A DNA stretch of 64,000 nt from Pseudodesulfovibrio sp. S3 (GCF_004025585.1 NZ_QTZO01000006.1:170617-234616), one strand, 5' to 3'. Counted from the first letter of the stretch, positions 20,064-29,338 are shown. Notes: generated from the letters alone by a model not told the origin. Made by a program: numbers and translations.

Positions 20064-20930
20064 CTATTTGCAGTCCACCGTATAAATTTCAATCCCTTTA
20101 TTCTCCAGGGCCCGAGCTGCGGACGCAGACGAACCCCTGTCTCGGAACAGGCCGAACAGGGAGGCTCCGGAGCCGCTCATGGCGGCGATTTCTGCCCCGT
20201 GTTCAAGGAGTATTTCCTTGATTTCCCGAAGTATTGCGTGCTTCTCGAAGACGACCGGCTCGAAGTCGTTCGTCATGTCCGGGGGCGAAACGGGAGATGG
20301 ATTCTTAGTACCCAACTTCGGGGATGTCAAGGATTCATGGGCCTTGGGGGAGCCATTTTTTTCGTCCCATGCCTTGAAGGCCCAGGCTGTGTCCACATGG
20401 ATGTCCGGGCAGGCCAGGATCAGGGTCATGCCGGACAAGTCGATGGCGGCCGGGACGAGTTTTTCCCCAATGCCTTCGGCCCAGGCCGGGCCGTCCATGA
20501 GGAAGAAGGGGACATCTGCGCCCAGGGATGCGGCCAGGGCGATCATGTCATTGTGAGAGAGCGCCTTGTCCCCGGCCTCGGAGTTGAGCCATTTGAGCAG
20601 GGTTGCGGCGTCGGAACTGCCGCCTCCGAGCCCGCCGCCCATGGGGATGCGTTTCGTCAGGGTGACGAATATGCCGGGTTTGAATCCTGAGACCTCGCCA
20701 AACCGTTTCCATGCCTTGTACAGGAGATTGGAGGTTGTTTCCAGCTCAGGCCTTTCCGGGCAGCGGATGAAGAAGTGTTCATCAACCCCCGGCTCTATCT
20801 TGATTATGTCGCACGGCATGGGGATCAAGTGGAACAGGGTCCGCAGTTCGTGATATCCGTCGGACCTGATCCCGAGGATTTCCAGGTGCAGATTGATCTT
20901 GGCCGGGGCTGTGAGCGTGGCTGATTCCAT
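20064..20930 (-). CDS. ispE: 4-diphosphocytidyl-2-C-methyl-D-erythritol kinase
   Basis: IspE is the ATP-dependent kinase of the MEP isoprenoid pathway. It has the GHMP-kinase motifs: an N-terminal APAKINLHLEI and the ATP loop PMGGGLGGGSSDAATLL. The C-terminal MSGSGASLFGLF is also present. The start at 20930 (MESATLTAPAKIN) fits the family; a TTG five codons earlier is possible. The length is about 288 aa. The terminator of the upstream protease gene ends only 13 bp before this start, so either the promoter overlaps that gene's end or expression depends on read-through. Confidence 0.94.
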   Translation of the reverse strand: MESATLTAPAKINLHLEILGIRSDGYHELRTLFHLIPMPCDIIKIEPGVDEHFFIRCPERPELETTSNLLYKAWKRFGEVSGFKPGIFVTLTKRIPMGGGLGGGSSDAATLLKWLNSEAGDKALSHNDMIALAASLGADVPFFLMDGPAWAEGIGEKLVPAAIDLSGMTLILACPDIHVDTAWAFKAWDEKNGSPKAHESLTSPKLGTKNPSPVSPPDMTNDFEPVVFEKHAILREIKEILLEHGAEIAAMSGSGASLFGLFRDRGSSASAARALENKGIEIYTVDCK

Positions 20931-20943
20931 GGGGTTCCATACC

Positions 20944-20972
20944 AAAAAAAGGGGGCTCCGTCAGGAGCCCCC
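20944..20972 (-). terminator. rho-independent terminator after the DegP-type protease
   Basis: A 9-bp GC stem (GGGGGCTCC and its complement, loop of 4) is followed on the minus strand by seven T. It begins 8 bp after the protease stop and ends just upstream of the ispE start. Confidence 0.92.
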
Positions 20973-20980
20973 GGTGAATG

Positions 20981-22393
20981 CTAATCCAGCGGCAGGGCGA
21001 CGAAACTGCTCTGTCCCTGTCTCTTTATGAGGAGCATGACGGCACCGCGTTCCTTGTCGCGTTTGATAACGCTTTCAAGGTCGGATACGGAGTTTACGTC
21101 CTTCTGGTTCGCCTGGAGGACCACGTCGCCCTGGCGAATGCCTTCTTCGCCGGCAGCGGTGTTCGGGTCCACGTTGACCACGAGCAATCCTTGGGTCTTG
21201 TCCAGTCCGAGTGCCTTGGCCTCTCGGTCATTGATTGGCTTGAGTGCCATGCCCAGCACGGTTGCGGCCTGGCCCTTGTCCTCGGAGTTGGGAGCCATGA
21301 CGGCCATGGCCTTCTCGGTGCGCTGGCCCAGAGTCACGGTTTTGGTGACCACTTTACCATTGCTCCACAAGCCGAGGCGGACCTTGTCGCCCGGAGCCAG
21401 TCCGGCGATTTTCTTCAGCAGGTCGTTGTTGTCTTCGACCTTCTGGCCGTTGACTTCGAGGATGACATCACCCTGCTTGACCCCGCCCTTGTCGGCAGGG
21501 GCATCCTTGCCCACCGAAGCCACCAGGGCACCGGCGGGTTCTGCCAGACCGAGGGCCTTGGCCTGGGTCTCGGTGACCTGCTGGATGGTTACGCCGAGCC
21601 AGCCGCGCTGCACGGATTTCCCTGCTTTGAGCTGGCTGATGATCTTGGAGGCCTGGGTGCTGGGAATGGCAAAGCCGATGTTTTCTGCAGCCGCGTTGAT
21701 GGCCGTGTTGATTCCGATGACTTCCCCGCGCATGTTCAGCAGCGGGCCGCCCGAGTTGCCGGGGTTGATGGAGGCATCGGTCTGGAGAAAGTTGTCGAAC
21801 GGTCCGGCGCCGATGATTCGGTGCTTGGCCGAGATGATGCCTGCGGTGACCGTGTTGTCCAGGCCAAAGGGATTGCCTATGGCCAGGACCCATTCACCAA
21901 CCTGAATGGCGTCGGAATCGCCGAGAGTCAGTGTCGCCAGGGAGTGGTCGGCCTTGATCTTGATGACGGCCAAATCGGTTTCACGGTCGGCGCCCACCAC
22001 TTCGGCAACATATTCCCTCTTGTCGTCCTGGAACCGGACGCTCACCTTGTCCGCGCCGTTGATGACGTGGTTGTTGGTGACGATCAGCCCGTCGGACGAG
22101 ATGACGAAACCGGAGCCCTGGCCGAGCTGCTTGCGAGGTTGCCCCTGCTGCTGGCCGAAGAACTGGTCGAATTGTTCGAAAAATTCCCTGAAAGGATGTC
22201 CCTCTGGAATCTGCTGACGGAATTGCGGTCCAGGGTTTCCCTGAGTGGTTTTTTCCGTGGAAATGAAGACCACCGCTTTACCGGCCTTGGCGGCCAGTTC
22301 CGTGAACACCGGCAGGCCGTTGGCCTGTGCAACAAGCGGCGCAGTCAGCGCCAGAGCGAGGATCAGAGTGAATATTCTAGCCTTGCGAATCAT
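20981..22393 (-). CDS. periplasmic serine protease/chaperone, DegP/HtrA family
   Basis: This is a trypsin-like protease with two PDZ domains that degrades or refolds damaged envelope proteins. The start at 22393 gives a clear signal peptide (MIRKARIFTLILALALTA...AQA) with GGAGG eight bases upstream. The catalytic triad is visible: His in TNNHVINGAD, Asp in ETDLAVIKI, Ser in NPGNSGGPLLN. PDZ1 and PDZ2 fill the C-terminal half. The length of 470 aa matches DegP/DegQ. A Gln-rich linker (FFGQQQGQPRKQLGQG) corresponds to the LA loop. It is divergent from the Ni-SOD gene. Confidence 0.95.
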   Translation of the reverse strand: MIRKARIFTLILALALTAPLVAQANGLPVFTELAAKAGKAVVFISTEKTTQGNPGPQFRQQIPEGHPFREFFEQFDQFFGQQQGQPRKQLGQGSGFVISSDGLIVTNNHVINGADKVSVRFQDDKREYVAEVVGADRETDLAVIKIKADHSLATLTLGDSDAIQVGEWVLAIGNPFGLDNTVTAGIISAKHRIIGAGPFDNFLQTDASINPGNSGGPLLNMRGEVIGINTAINAAAENIGFAIPSTQASKIISQLKAGKSVQRGWLGVTIQQVTETQAKALGLAEPAGALVASVGKDAPADKGGVKQGDVILEVNGQKVEDNNDLLKKIAGLAPGDKVRLGLWSNGKVVTKTVTLGQRTEKAMAVMAPNSEDKGQAATVLGMALKPINDREAKALGLDKTQGLLVVNVDPNTAAGEEGIRQGDVVLQANQKDVNSVSDLESVIKRDKERGAVMLLIKRQGQSSFVALPLD

Positions 22394-22571
22394 AATAAAG
22401 CCTCCATGCAGGATGCGGAAAACAGGATCGTGGTTTGTGGCCGCGTCTTTCAATATAGCCCTTTTTTTCGGCTTGTAAATAGTGTGACTGTTTTTGCACA
22501 TGATAAAGAATTCAGGATACGGAATTGACGTATGCCCCTCTCGGTTTCACCGCCGTGTCTTCCGCAAGGAA

Positions 22572-22600
22572 CTTTCAATTCGAGTCAAAGTGTATATAGT
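22572..22600 (+). promoter_or_regulatory. candidate promoter of the Ni-SOD gene
   Basis: TATAGT (22595-22600), within TGTATATAGT, is a good -10 box. A weak -35 (CTTTCA at 22572-22577) sits 17 bp upstream. It lies about 50 bp before the chosen start. No Nur or Fur operator could be recognised by eye. Confidence 0.45.
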
Positions 22601-22652
22601 AATCACTACTGCGGGTGAGTGTGCCCGTTCATCAAAGCAAAGGAGACTTGAA

Positions 22653-23111
22653 ATGCGCAGTCTGAAAATGTCCTGGTTTTTGCTGGCCGTATTCGTGGTA
22701 ATGTCGGCGATGCCCCGGTTGGCCGCCGCCCATTGTCAGATCCCCTGTGGTATATATGATGACAATGCCCGCGTAGCGGCGATGCTGGAGGATGTGGAGA
22801 CGATTAAAAAATCCATCACTATGATCAATGAATTGGCTGACAAGACGGATGTGCAGTCCAGGCAGCAATTTGTCCGCTGGGTGATGAACAAGGAAAATCA
22901 TGCGCAAAAGCTCATTGCAACCACAGCCGATTATTTCCTTACCCAGCGGATCAAGCCCGCGCAGGAGGATTATGTCGAGCGCCTGAAAAAGCATCACGCC
23001 GTCATCCTGAACGCCATGAAGGCAAAGCAGGGTGCCGACATGAAAACGGCTGCCGAATTGGAGGAGAGCGTGAAGGCCTTGCTGGAGTATTACCCGGAAC
23101 ATAAGCACTAA
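22653..23111 (+). CDS. sodN: nickel superoxide dismutase, exported form
   Basis: Ni-SOD dismutates superoxide with a nickel ion held by an N-terminal hook. The diagnostic hook HCxxPCGxY is present as HCQIPCGIY. The start at 22653 has AAGGAG upstream and gives a 26-residue Sec-type signal (MRSLKMSWFLLAVFVVMSAM...AAA) that ends exactly before His27. Signal cleavage would therefore generate His1 of the hook. In Streptomyces and cyanobacteria this residue is freed from a propeptide by SodX; no sodX is next to this gene. The mature part is about 126 aa, mostly helical, close to the known 117-aa enzyme. Periplasmic location is inferred. Confidence 0.92.
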   Translation: MRSLKMSWFLLAVFVVMSAMPRLAAAHCQIPCGIYDDNARVAAMLEDVETIKKSITMINELADKTDVQSRQQFVRWVMNKENHAQKLIATTADYFLTQRIKPAQEDYVERLKKHHAVILNAMKAKQGADMKTAAELEESVKALLEYYPEHKH

Positions 23112-23191
23112 ATGCTTTTTGCGAGGAACGAAAGGCTTGCCTTTTACCAAACGGTCGGCTAGGAAAAATCCCCCTGCTTGTGCCGGGAAGT

Positions 23192-23268
23192 GCCCCCGTA
23201 GCTCAGGTGGATAGAGCACAGGATTCCTAATCCTGGTGCCACGTGTTCGAATCGCGTCGGGGGCACCA
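23192..23268 (+). tRNA. tRNA-Arg (anticodon CCT)
   Basis: This is a 77-nt cloverleaf with acceptor GCCCCCG/CGGGGGC, discriminator A and encoded CCA. The anticodon loop is TTCCTAA, giving CCU, and the T loop is TTCGAAT. It is followed within 10 bp by a rho-independent terminator. It is a single-gene transcript or the last part of the sodN transcript. Confidence 0.96.
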
Positions 23269-23278
23269 TGGAAATCAA

Positions 23279-23307
23279 GGGCTTGGCAAAACTGCCAAGC
23301 CCTTTTT
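23279..23307 (+). terminator. rho-independent terminator after tRNA-Arg
   Basis: A 9-bp stem (GGGCTTGGC and its complement, loop of 6) is followed by five T. Confidence 0.92.
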
Positions 23308-23379
23308 CATGCAGGTGCTGTTTGGGGGCGATGCCGGCGGAAGCTCCCTGGCGCCCGGTTGCGTGCAACGCCCGGCCGA

Positions 23380-23745
23380 TCAACCCCATATCTTTGCCGG
23401 CATGTAGGGGTGAGTCCCTTCGATGACTTCAATGCCCGCCTTGGCCTGTATCTTCGGCACCAACTCTTTATAGTAATGGCAGTTGTCGGCCAGGCACGGG
23501 CCGATGTGGATCTTGGTGGGCTGTTCTTCCAGGGGCAGGTTCCATAGTTTGACTTGGGCCAATCTGGGAACGATGCTCGCCCCCGGACAGCCACCGCAAT
23601 TCAGGATGCCCATGATTTGTGCCTCTACGTCCTTGTATCGTTCAAAGTACCCCTCGCGTCGGTTGAAGGCCACCAAACAGCGGGAACAGCCTATGCATAC
23701 GTCGTCCATGGTGTTTCGGCATCCGATGATCAGAATTTTTTCCAC
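23380..23745 (-). CDS. CGGC-domain (Cys-rich) protein
   Basis: This 121-aa small soluble protein carries the name-giving CGGC motif (LNCGGCPGASIV). An N-terminal CIGCSRC cluster and further Cys/His (GPCLADNCHYY) could bind a metal or an Fe-S cluster. The start is GTG with GGAGG six bases upstream. CGGC proteins are common in anaerobes and have no established function. It stands alone, convergent with the tRNA-Arg gene. Confidence 0.85.
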   Translation of the reverse strand: MEKILIIGCRNTMDDVCIGCSRCLVAFNRREGYFERYKDVEAQIMGILNCGGCPGASIVPRLAQVKLWNLPLEEQPTKIHIGPCLADNCHYYKELVPKIQAKAGIEVIEGTHPYMPAKIWG

Positions 23746-24086
23746 TTGAACCTCCAGATTGTAGTTTCTCTGTATCTTTGGTCCATTTGAACAAATGCGT
23801 CAATATTCATACTTTGCAAGGAATGAATTGCGCGCAGTGCGTGAAAGAAACGGTTCCGGTTGTTCGGATTTCGGCAGAAACTGTAAAGGGGAAGCCAGAT
23901 GTTTTTCGGATGAATGCCCTGAACCCCGATTGAATTACGGCGGGGTGTTTGTCTGATCTGAAAGGGCGATGCCCACTGTTTGGTGTCAAGGGCGCACGCC
24001 TGCGGCGGGATGTGTCGGTTTCCATTCGTTGGGAAGAGTCAGCCCGGGGGCTTTTGTCTGCGCTTTGCTTTGGGGAGGTCTGCGGA
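23746..24086. other. intergenic region with one weak hairpin
   Basis: These 341 bp lie between the CGGC gene start and the stop of the PAS kinase gene. They must hold the CGGC promoter on the minus strand. A small inverted repeat (ACCCCG against CGGGGT, near 23921-23945) could end the kinase transcript but has no U-run. Nothing else is recognised. Confidence 0.35.
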
Positions 24087-27035
24087 TCAGGAGCACATGG
24101 GGTCGGTTCCCGGCACGGTCGGGAGGGAGAAGGAAAACGTACTGCCCTGGCCCAGGGTCGACTCCACCCAGATGAAACCGCCGTAGTGCTCGACTATTTC
24201 CTTGCATATGGCCAGTCCGAGTCCCGTTCCTTTTTCCTCGGCGCGAATGGTGTCACCCCGTCTGGATTTGTGAAATTTTTCAAAAATATAGTTCACTTCC
24301 TCAGGAGGGACGCCCGAGCCTGTGTCTTCGACGGACACGGTCAGGGTGTCGCCCTTGTCCTTCAACGAGACCGTTACCGCCCCTTCCTTGGTGAACTTGT
24401 ATGCGTTGTTCAGCAGGTTGATCAGCACTTGCTGGATCTTGTCCGGGTCGGCATGGATCAGGCTCGTGTTTTCCGGCAGGTCGGTTATCAATTTAACGTC
24501 GGTGTTGGAGGAAAATCCGCCGAAGGCGGCGGTCGTGGCCTTGATTATCACCTCGCAAGGGTTGAGGAAGTGGTCGTTCCAGGTGGCCTTGCCGGATTCG
24601 ATGCGGTTGATGTCGAGGAAGTCGTTGATGAGCCGGGTCAACCGTTCTCCCTCGGCTTCGATGATCTCCAGATTGCTTTTGATGCGTTGTCCCTTCCCGT
24701 GCAGTACGTCTTCCTTTGCCAGCGGCTGGAAATGGCGGACAAAGTCCCTGATGCACAGCTTGGCGAACCCTCGAATGGAGGTCAGAGGCGTACGCAGTTC
24801 ATGGGAGACTGACGAGACCATGGCTGATTTTATTTCATCCAGTCGCAGGAGGCGTTTGTTCGCATCCTCCAGTTCCAGTTTCTGCCTGCTGAGTTCGGCT
24901 GTACGCTTGTCGACCTTGGATTCCAATTCCTCATTGAGCCGGGTCAGGGCTTCCTCGATTTTCTTGCGTTCGATGGCCATGGCCACTTGCTCGGACACTG
25001 CGGTCATGAAAGAGATGGCTTCGCCGGAATACTGGTGCGGATCGTCGTAATCCTGTACGGCCATGGCACCGACTACCGTTTCCCCCAGTTTGAGTGGAAC
25101 CCCGAGCCAGACTGCCGGCGGTGTGCCGATCACGCCGATTTTTGCCATCAGCTCTTCGCCGTCTGGATCGGCCATGGAGAAGAACAGGGGAGCTCCGGTG
25201 CGGAAAACGTGAATGGAAAGGCTGCGTTGTTTTGGGTCGCTGATATTCGGGATGTCGTAATAGTCATCCTTCTCGTCCTGAAAATAGACGAAACGCAACA
25301 TGTCGTCTTCTTCATCCAGCATGGCGATGAAAAAGTTCTTGGCCTGGATGACTTCACCAATGATGGAGTGGATGGTCTGGTAGAGATCCTTGAGGTCCCG
25401 GGTGGTGCTTATGGCCTTGGATATGTTGTACAATGCATGGGTCGTTCGCTCATTGAGCTTGCGGGCGGTGATGTCATGGAGGAATGCTTCGTAGTAGTCG
25501 ATGCCGGTTTTTTCGTTGTGGGCCAAGCGGATATTGCCGCATACCCACACCTTTGCGCCGTCCTTGCGCTTGTAGAGAATCTCGTAGTTGCGAAGCTCCC
25601 TTTCCAAGTGGATTCGTTTCTGGAATATGAGACGGTCCTCCGGGTTCGCCCAGATGTCGTTTGTGCTGCATTCGATACTGTCGATCAGGTCCTTGGGGGA
25701 GTCATATCCCAGGATGTCGGCCAGGGCCGTGTTGGCCGTGAGGATTTTCCCGTCCAAGCTGCATTGGTAGATGCCGCTGGTGGCCTGTTCCACCATGGTT
25801 CGGAAGCGTTCCTCGCTTTCGCGCAGGGCCTGTTCCGTCTCCATTCGTTGGGTGATGTCCGTATGTGTACCGGACATCCGCAAGACTTTGCCGGTTTCAT
25901 CCTTGGAACTGCCACCGCGCCCGAGAATCCAGCGAACCGTGCCGTCCTTGTGGATCTGGCGGAACTCCACCTGGAACTGATCCACCTTGCCCTCGACACA
26001 TTGCATATTGGCCTTCACGACCCGGTCCATGTCCTCAGGATGAACGCTGTTCAGCCAGGAGTCGGCGTGATTGGGGAATTCCGCCTCGGTGTACCCGAGA
26101 ATTTCCCTGTACCGCGGCGAATAGTACACGGCGTTGGTGATCAGATTCCAGTCCCAGAGGCCGTCATTGGCCCCTCGGGAAACCAACTTGTACCGTTCTT
26201 CGCTTTCAAGCAAGGCACGCAGGGTTTCGTCCCTTTCCGTGACATCGATGAGGGAACAAACGCGGTCTTTGGTGCCGGGGATAATGCGGACAAAGACGTG
26301 GACCCGCTTGTGTTCATTGCTTCGGGCAAGGAAGGTGAATTCATAGTTGTTCGGGGCTGCTTGACCGTTTCGGGTGCGGTTGGCGTGATACGCCATCATC
26401 CGATGAAGCTCTTCCGGGTCCACGAAATCCGTCCATTTCATCTTTCCCTGAATTTCGGCCGGAGTATAGCCTGACAAGTGTGCAAACTGCGAGTTGCAGC
26501 TTTGAATGATCCTGTTGTCGTCGATGAGGACCATGGCGGTCCCGGTGTTTTCGAACAGCGTGCGGTAATGGTTTTCGCTGGTGCGCAGCGCGTCTTCTGC
26601 CGCCTTGATTCCGGATATGTCGAGAAGGATGCCCCGGATACCGGTAACTTGACCGTTTTCGATGATGCGTTCAGCGTAGACCTTGACGGGGAAGGTGGAT
26701 CCGTCCCTTCTTTGAGCCGTGTAAGTCTGTTGTTGCAGGGGGTCGCCAGCGAGCGTCTTGGCCATGTTGGACTGAACGCGCTCTAAGTCATCCTGGTGGA
26801 TTACATCGGAAAGGGCCAACCCCCTGTATATGTCTTCCTTGGTGTAGCCGTAATTATTCAGAGCAAAGTCATTGGCGTAGAGCAGCTTTCCCCGGATGTC
26901 GATTTCAAAGACGAATTGGGGGAGCTTGTCGGCGATCCGGGCATACTTACCGTCTAACGCCTCAGCAAGCTTCGAGCGGAGTGCTTCGAGTTCTTCAATC
27001 AACTCGGCCTTGGTTTTCTCTGTGTTCTTCTTCAT
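24087..27035 (-). CDS. multi-PAS/GAF sensor histidine kinase
   Basis: This is a soluble 982-aa sensor kinase. An N-terminal coiled coil (KTKAELIEELEALRSKLAEAL) is followed by about four PAS/PAC modules (to about residue 540) and a GAF domain (about 545-690). A second coiled coil leads to a DHp helix with H745 in SHELRTPLTSIRG, then an HATPase domain (NLLNNAYKF, GTGLGLAICKEI). There is no membrane segment and no receiver. The start at 27035 (MKKNTEKTK) is chosen for AGGA upstream. PAS ligands (haem, flavin, redox) cannot be read from sequence. It is downstream of the helicase gene but separated by about 165 bp. Confidence 0.9.
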   Translation of the reverse strand: MKKNTEKTKAELIEELEALRSKLAEALDGKYARIADKLPQFVFEIDIRGKLLYANDFALNNYGYTKEDIYRGLALSDVIHQDDLERVQSNMAKTLAGDPLQQQTYTAQRRDGSTFPVKVYAERIIENGQVTGIRGILLDISGIKAAEDALRTSENHYRTLFENTGTAMVLIDDNRIIQSCNSQFAHLSGYTPAEIQGKMKWTDFVDPEELHRMMAYHANRTRNGQAAPNNYEFTFLARSNEHKRVHVFVRIIPGTKDRVCSLIDVTERDETLRALLESEERYKLVSRGANDGLWDWNLITNAVYYSPRYREILGYTEAEFPNHADSWLNSVHPEDMDRVVKANMQCVEGKVDQFQVEFRQIHKDGTVRWILGRGGSSKDETGKVLRMSGTHTDITQRMETEQALRESEERFRTMVEQATSGIYQCSLDGKILTANTALADILGYDSPKDLIDSIECSTNDIWANPEDRLIFQKRIHLERELRNYEILYKRKDGAKVWVCGNIRLAHNEKTGIDYYEAFLHDITARKLNERTTHALYNISKAISTTRDLKDLYQTIHSIIGEVIQAKNFFIAMLDEEDDMLRFVYFQDEKDDYYDIPNISDPKQRSLSIHVFRTGAPLFFSMADPDGEELMAKIGVIGTPPAVWLGVPLKLGETVVGAMAVQDYDDPHQYSGEAISFMTAVSEQVAMAIERKKIEEALTRLNEELESKVDKRTAELSRQKLELEDANKRLLRLDEIKSAMVSSVSHELRTPLTSIRGFAKLCIRDFVRHFQPLAKEDVLHGKGQRIKSNLEIIEAEGERLTRLINDFLDINRIESGKATWNDHFLNPCEVIIKATTAAFGGFSSNTDVKLITDLPENTSLIHADPDKIQQVLINLLNNAYKFTKEGAVTVSLKDKGDTLTVSVEDTGSGVPPEEVNYIFEKFHKSRRGDTIRAEEKGTGLGLAICKEIVEHYGGFIWVESTLGQGSTFSFSLPTVPGTDPMCS

Positions 27036-27200
27036 GGAATTTCCTGCTCCGTGTAGACTAAAACCTATCAAATCCGTCACGGAATAGGCAATGATTATGA
27101 ACGCCTTTGAGTCCCTTCCGGGAAGCGGACGTTGCGGGCAGCCACACGAAAAACCTGACCGCGACAGGTATTGTCTTGGTCAGGTCAGGTGGATGCGATG

Positions 27201-28868
27201 CTATTGGTCGCGTTTCGGCTTGTAGTGCTGTTTGTATGGGCGTTTTCCCGGAGGACGCTGGCCCCCCTTCTTGTGGAAATTGCGGTTTGGCGGCTTGCTG
27301 TTGCCTTCTCCCCGCGTGATGAGCAGCTGGTCTTCCTGGCTGTTGACCGCGTTCATGATTTTTTCGGCCTCATGGCCTGGCGTGGTGAACGTGGTTCGGT
27401 TGCCCTGTATGCGCACATGCTGGATGGACCAGGGTTTGACGCGCGCGGCGGCCGAAACGAAGTCGACGAATTTCTTGGGCGTCAAGCCGTCGGCGCGCCC
27501 CAGAGCACAGACAAGGTCTGCCCGTCCATGGCCGGACGAGCCGGCTGGGCCGACGGTGTCGATGTTGCGGTAGCTGGACTCGATCAGTTCATCGCCGAAG
27601 GTGTTCTTGAGCAGGGCTGCAACCACCTGTACGGGCGGGTTGTTGTCCAGCAGTTCCTGGGCCATGGAGAGGTAGGCTGTGTGGTCTTCGCTTTCCATGA
27701 TCGCATCGAGTTCCGACACCACTTTGCTCTTTTTTGAGTAGATGACGTCCTGAATGCGCGGCAGGGCTTCTTTCTTGATATCGATTCCCGAGCTCTTGGA
27801 GATGTACATCAGGCGCCGGAATTCGTTGGGCGTGATCAGGGTGATGGCCACGCCCTGCTTGCCTGCACGGCCGGTGCGACCGGTGCGATGGACGAAAGTC
27901 TGCGGGTCTTGGGGCAGGGCGAAATTGACCACGTGGGTCAGGTCCGGCACGTCGATGCCGCGTGCGGCCACGTCCGTGGCAACGAGGATGGTTGCCTTGC
28001 GTTTGCGGAAACTGTTCAGGATCTTTTCGCGCTGGGTCTGGTTGAGATCCCCGTGGATTGGTTCGGATGGATAGCCGCGCTGGTTGAGCCGGGAGGCCAC
28101 CAAATCCGCATCGGCGCGGGTGCGGGTGAAGACCAGTCCGTAAAAGTCGGCCTGGGAGTCGATGACCCTGCACAGGGCTTCGAATCGATCCGAATCCGCC
28201 ATTTCGTGGAAAATATGCTTTGTCAGCGGTGTGTCGGATTTTTCCGATTTCACGGACACCACTTCGTAATCTCCCATGAACTCCTTGGCGATACGCATGA
28301 CTTCGTGGGGCATGGTGGCTGAAAACAGGAGCGTCCGGCGGTCTTCATTGGCCGAGGCCAGGATTTCCCGGACGTCGTCCACGAAACCCATGTTGCACAT
28401 CTCGTCCGCCTCATCCAGGATGAAGAAGTCGAGTTTGTCGATGCGCAGCGTGCCGCGCTTGAGGTGGTCCATGATGCGTCCCGGCGTCCCCACGACCACG
28501 TCCACACCCTGTTTGAGCGCCTTGAGCTGCATGTGGATGGCCTGGCCGCCGTAGATGGGCAGCACGCGGATGCGTTTTTTGCCTTTGAGTGAATCGATTT
28601 CCTCGGCCACCTGGATGGCGAGTTCGCGGGTGGGGGTCAGGATGAGGGACTGGACGCACCGGGCCCTTTCCCTGGCCGCCTCGAGGACGGGCAGGCCAAA
28701 GGCTGCGGTTTTGCCTGTGCCGGTCTGTGCCTGCCCTACGATGTCCACCGTACCGCTGAGCAACATGGGGATGGTCAGCGTCTGGATGGGGGTTGGGGCG
28801 GTGAATCCTTTGGATTCCAGGGCGGCCAGCATTTCTTCCGACAGCCCCAGTTCCTTGAAACTGGTCAT
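27201..28868 (-). CDS. deaD: DEAD-box ATP-dependent RNA helicase (DeaD/CsdA-like)
   Basis: This RNA helicase of 555 aa unwinds structured RNA in ribosome assembly and mRNA decay, often at low temperature. The motifs are complete: the Q motif (GFTAPTPIQ), AQTGTGKTAAF, PTRELAIQ, DEAD, SAT and HRTGRTGRAG. The C-terminus has a DbpA-like RNA-binding domain (about 460-530) and a basic Lys/Arg/Pro tail. It lies 190 bp after infA in the same direction, next to an RRM protein, forming an RNA-remodelling group. Confidence 0.95.
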   Translation of the reverse strand: MTSFKELGLSEEMLAALESKGFTAPTPIQTLTIPMLLSGTVDIVGQAQTGTGKTAAFGLPVLEAARERARCVQSLILTPTRELAIQVAEEIDSLKGKKRIRVLPIYGGQAIHMQLKALKQGVDVVVGTPGRIMDHLKRGTLRIDKLDFFILDEADEMCNMGFVDDVREILASANEDRRTLLFSATMPHEVMRIAKEFMGDYEVVSVKSEKSDTPLTKHIFHEMADSDRFEALCRVIDSQADFYGLVFTRTRADADLVASRLNQRGYPSEPIHGDLNQTQREKILNSFRKRKATILVATDVAARGIDVPDLTHVVNFALPQDPQTFVHRTGRTGRAGKQGVAITLITPNEFRRLMYISKSSGIDIKKEALPRIQDVIYSKKSKVVSELDAIMESEDHTAYLSMAQELLDNNPPVQVVAALLKNTFGDELIESSYRNIDTVGPAGSSGHGRADLVCALGRADGLTPKKFVDFVSAAARVKPWSIQHVRIQGNRTTFTTPGHEAEKIMNAVNSQEDQLLITRGEGNSKPPNRNFHKKGGQRPPGKRPYKQHYKPKRDQ

Positions 28869-28992
28869 AAATGAATTCCTTTGGAAAAAAGTGAGTTGAC
28901 CCTATGCTCATGAACAATAGCACAGAGTCACGCAAACGCACAGATGCGTCTGCGCAAAAATACGGTGTTGGAGAATGGAGGGTGGAGGTCTG

Positions 28993-29058
28993 AGGAAAGG
29001 GGAGAGGGAGCCTTCTTCAAAAGATTCCTTCTCCTCTTCCCTCAGCCGCCTGCGGCTC
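28993..29058. repeat. degenerate REP-like palindrome after infA
   Basis: Directly after the infA stop the minus strand reads GCCGCAGGCGGC, then an imperfect hairpin with outer arms CTGAGG/CCTCAG and centre ATCTTTTGAAGA. The layout (a GGCGGC head, then a hairpin centred on CTTTTGAA) resembles the clearer copies in the trp and hsl regions. It lies in the 190-bp infA-deaD gap. Confidence 0.5.
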
Positions 29059-29277
29059 TTATCTCGGGCGGAAGGTGATGCGTCCGCGGGTGAGGTCGTA
29101 AGGAGAGAGTTCCACGGTAACGGTGTCGCCGGGCATGACACGGATGCGAAATTTGCGCATTTTACCGGAAATGTGAGCGAGTACGTTGTGTCCGTTCTCG
29201 AGTTCTACGCGGAACATGGCGTTGGGCAGCGCTTCCTCAACGGTGCCCTGAACGACGATTCCTTCTTCTTTGGCCAT
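29059..29277 (-). CDS. infA: translation initiation factor IF-1
   Basis: IF-1 is an S1/OB-fold protein that occupies the ribosomal A site during initiation. The 72 aa are the canonical length, with [20 protein letters not shown] at the start and [14 protein letters not shown] ending ([16 protein letters not shown]). AAAGGAT lies upstream. It is followed by the helicase gene and preceded by the RRM protein, whose terminator lies in the infA leader. Confidence 0.97.
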   Translation of the reverse strand: MAKEEGIVVQGTVEEALPNAMFRVELENGHNVLAHISGKMRKFRIRVMPGDTVTVELSPYDLTRGRITFRPR

Positions 29278-29312
29278 ATACTGTTATCCTTTTGTTGTAA
29301 GGCGACGGGAAA

Positions 29313-29338
29313 AGCCCGCCCTCGGGGCAGGGCGGGCT
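29313..29338 (-). terminator. terminator after the RRM protein
   Basis: A 10-bp GC stem (AGCCCGCCCT and its complement, loop of 6) is followed on the minus strand by TTTT. It lies between the RRM gene stop and the infA start, so read-through or a separate promoter must supply infA. Confidence 0.8.

Noticed and set aside
20978..22528. 516-codon open frame antisense to the DegP-type protease
   Set aside because: It mirrors the protease codon for codon, shows no recognisable domain and would cross the protease terminator.
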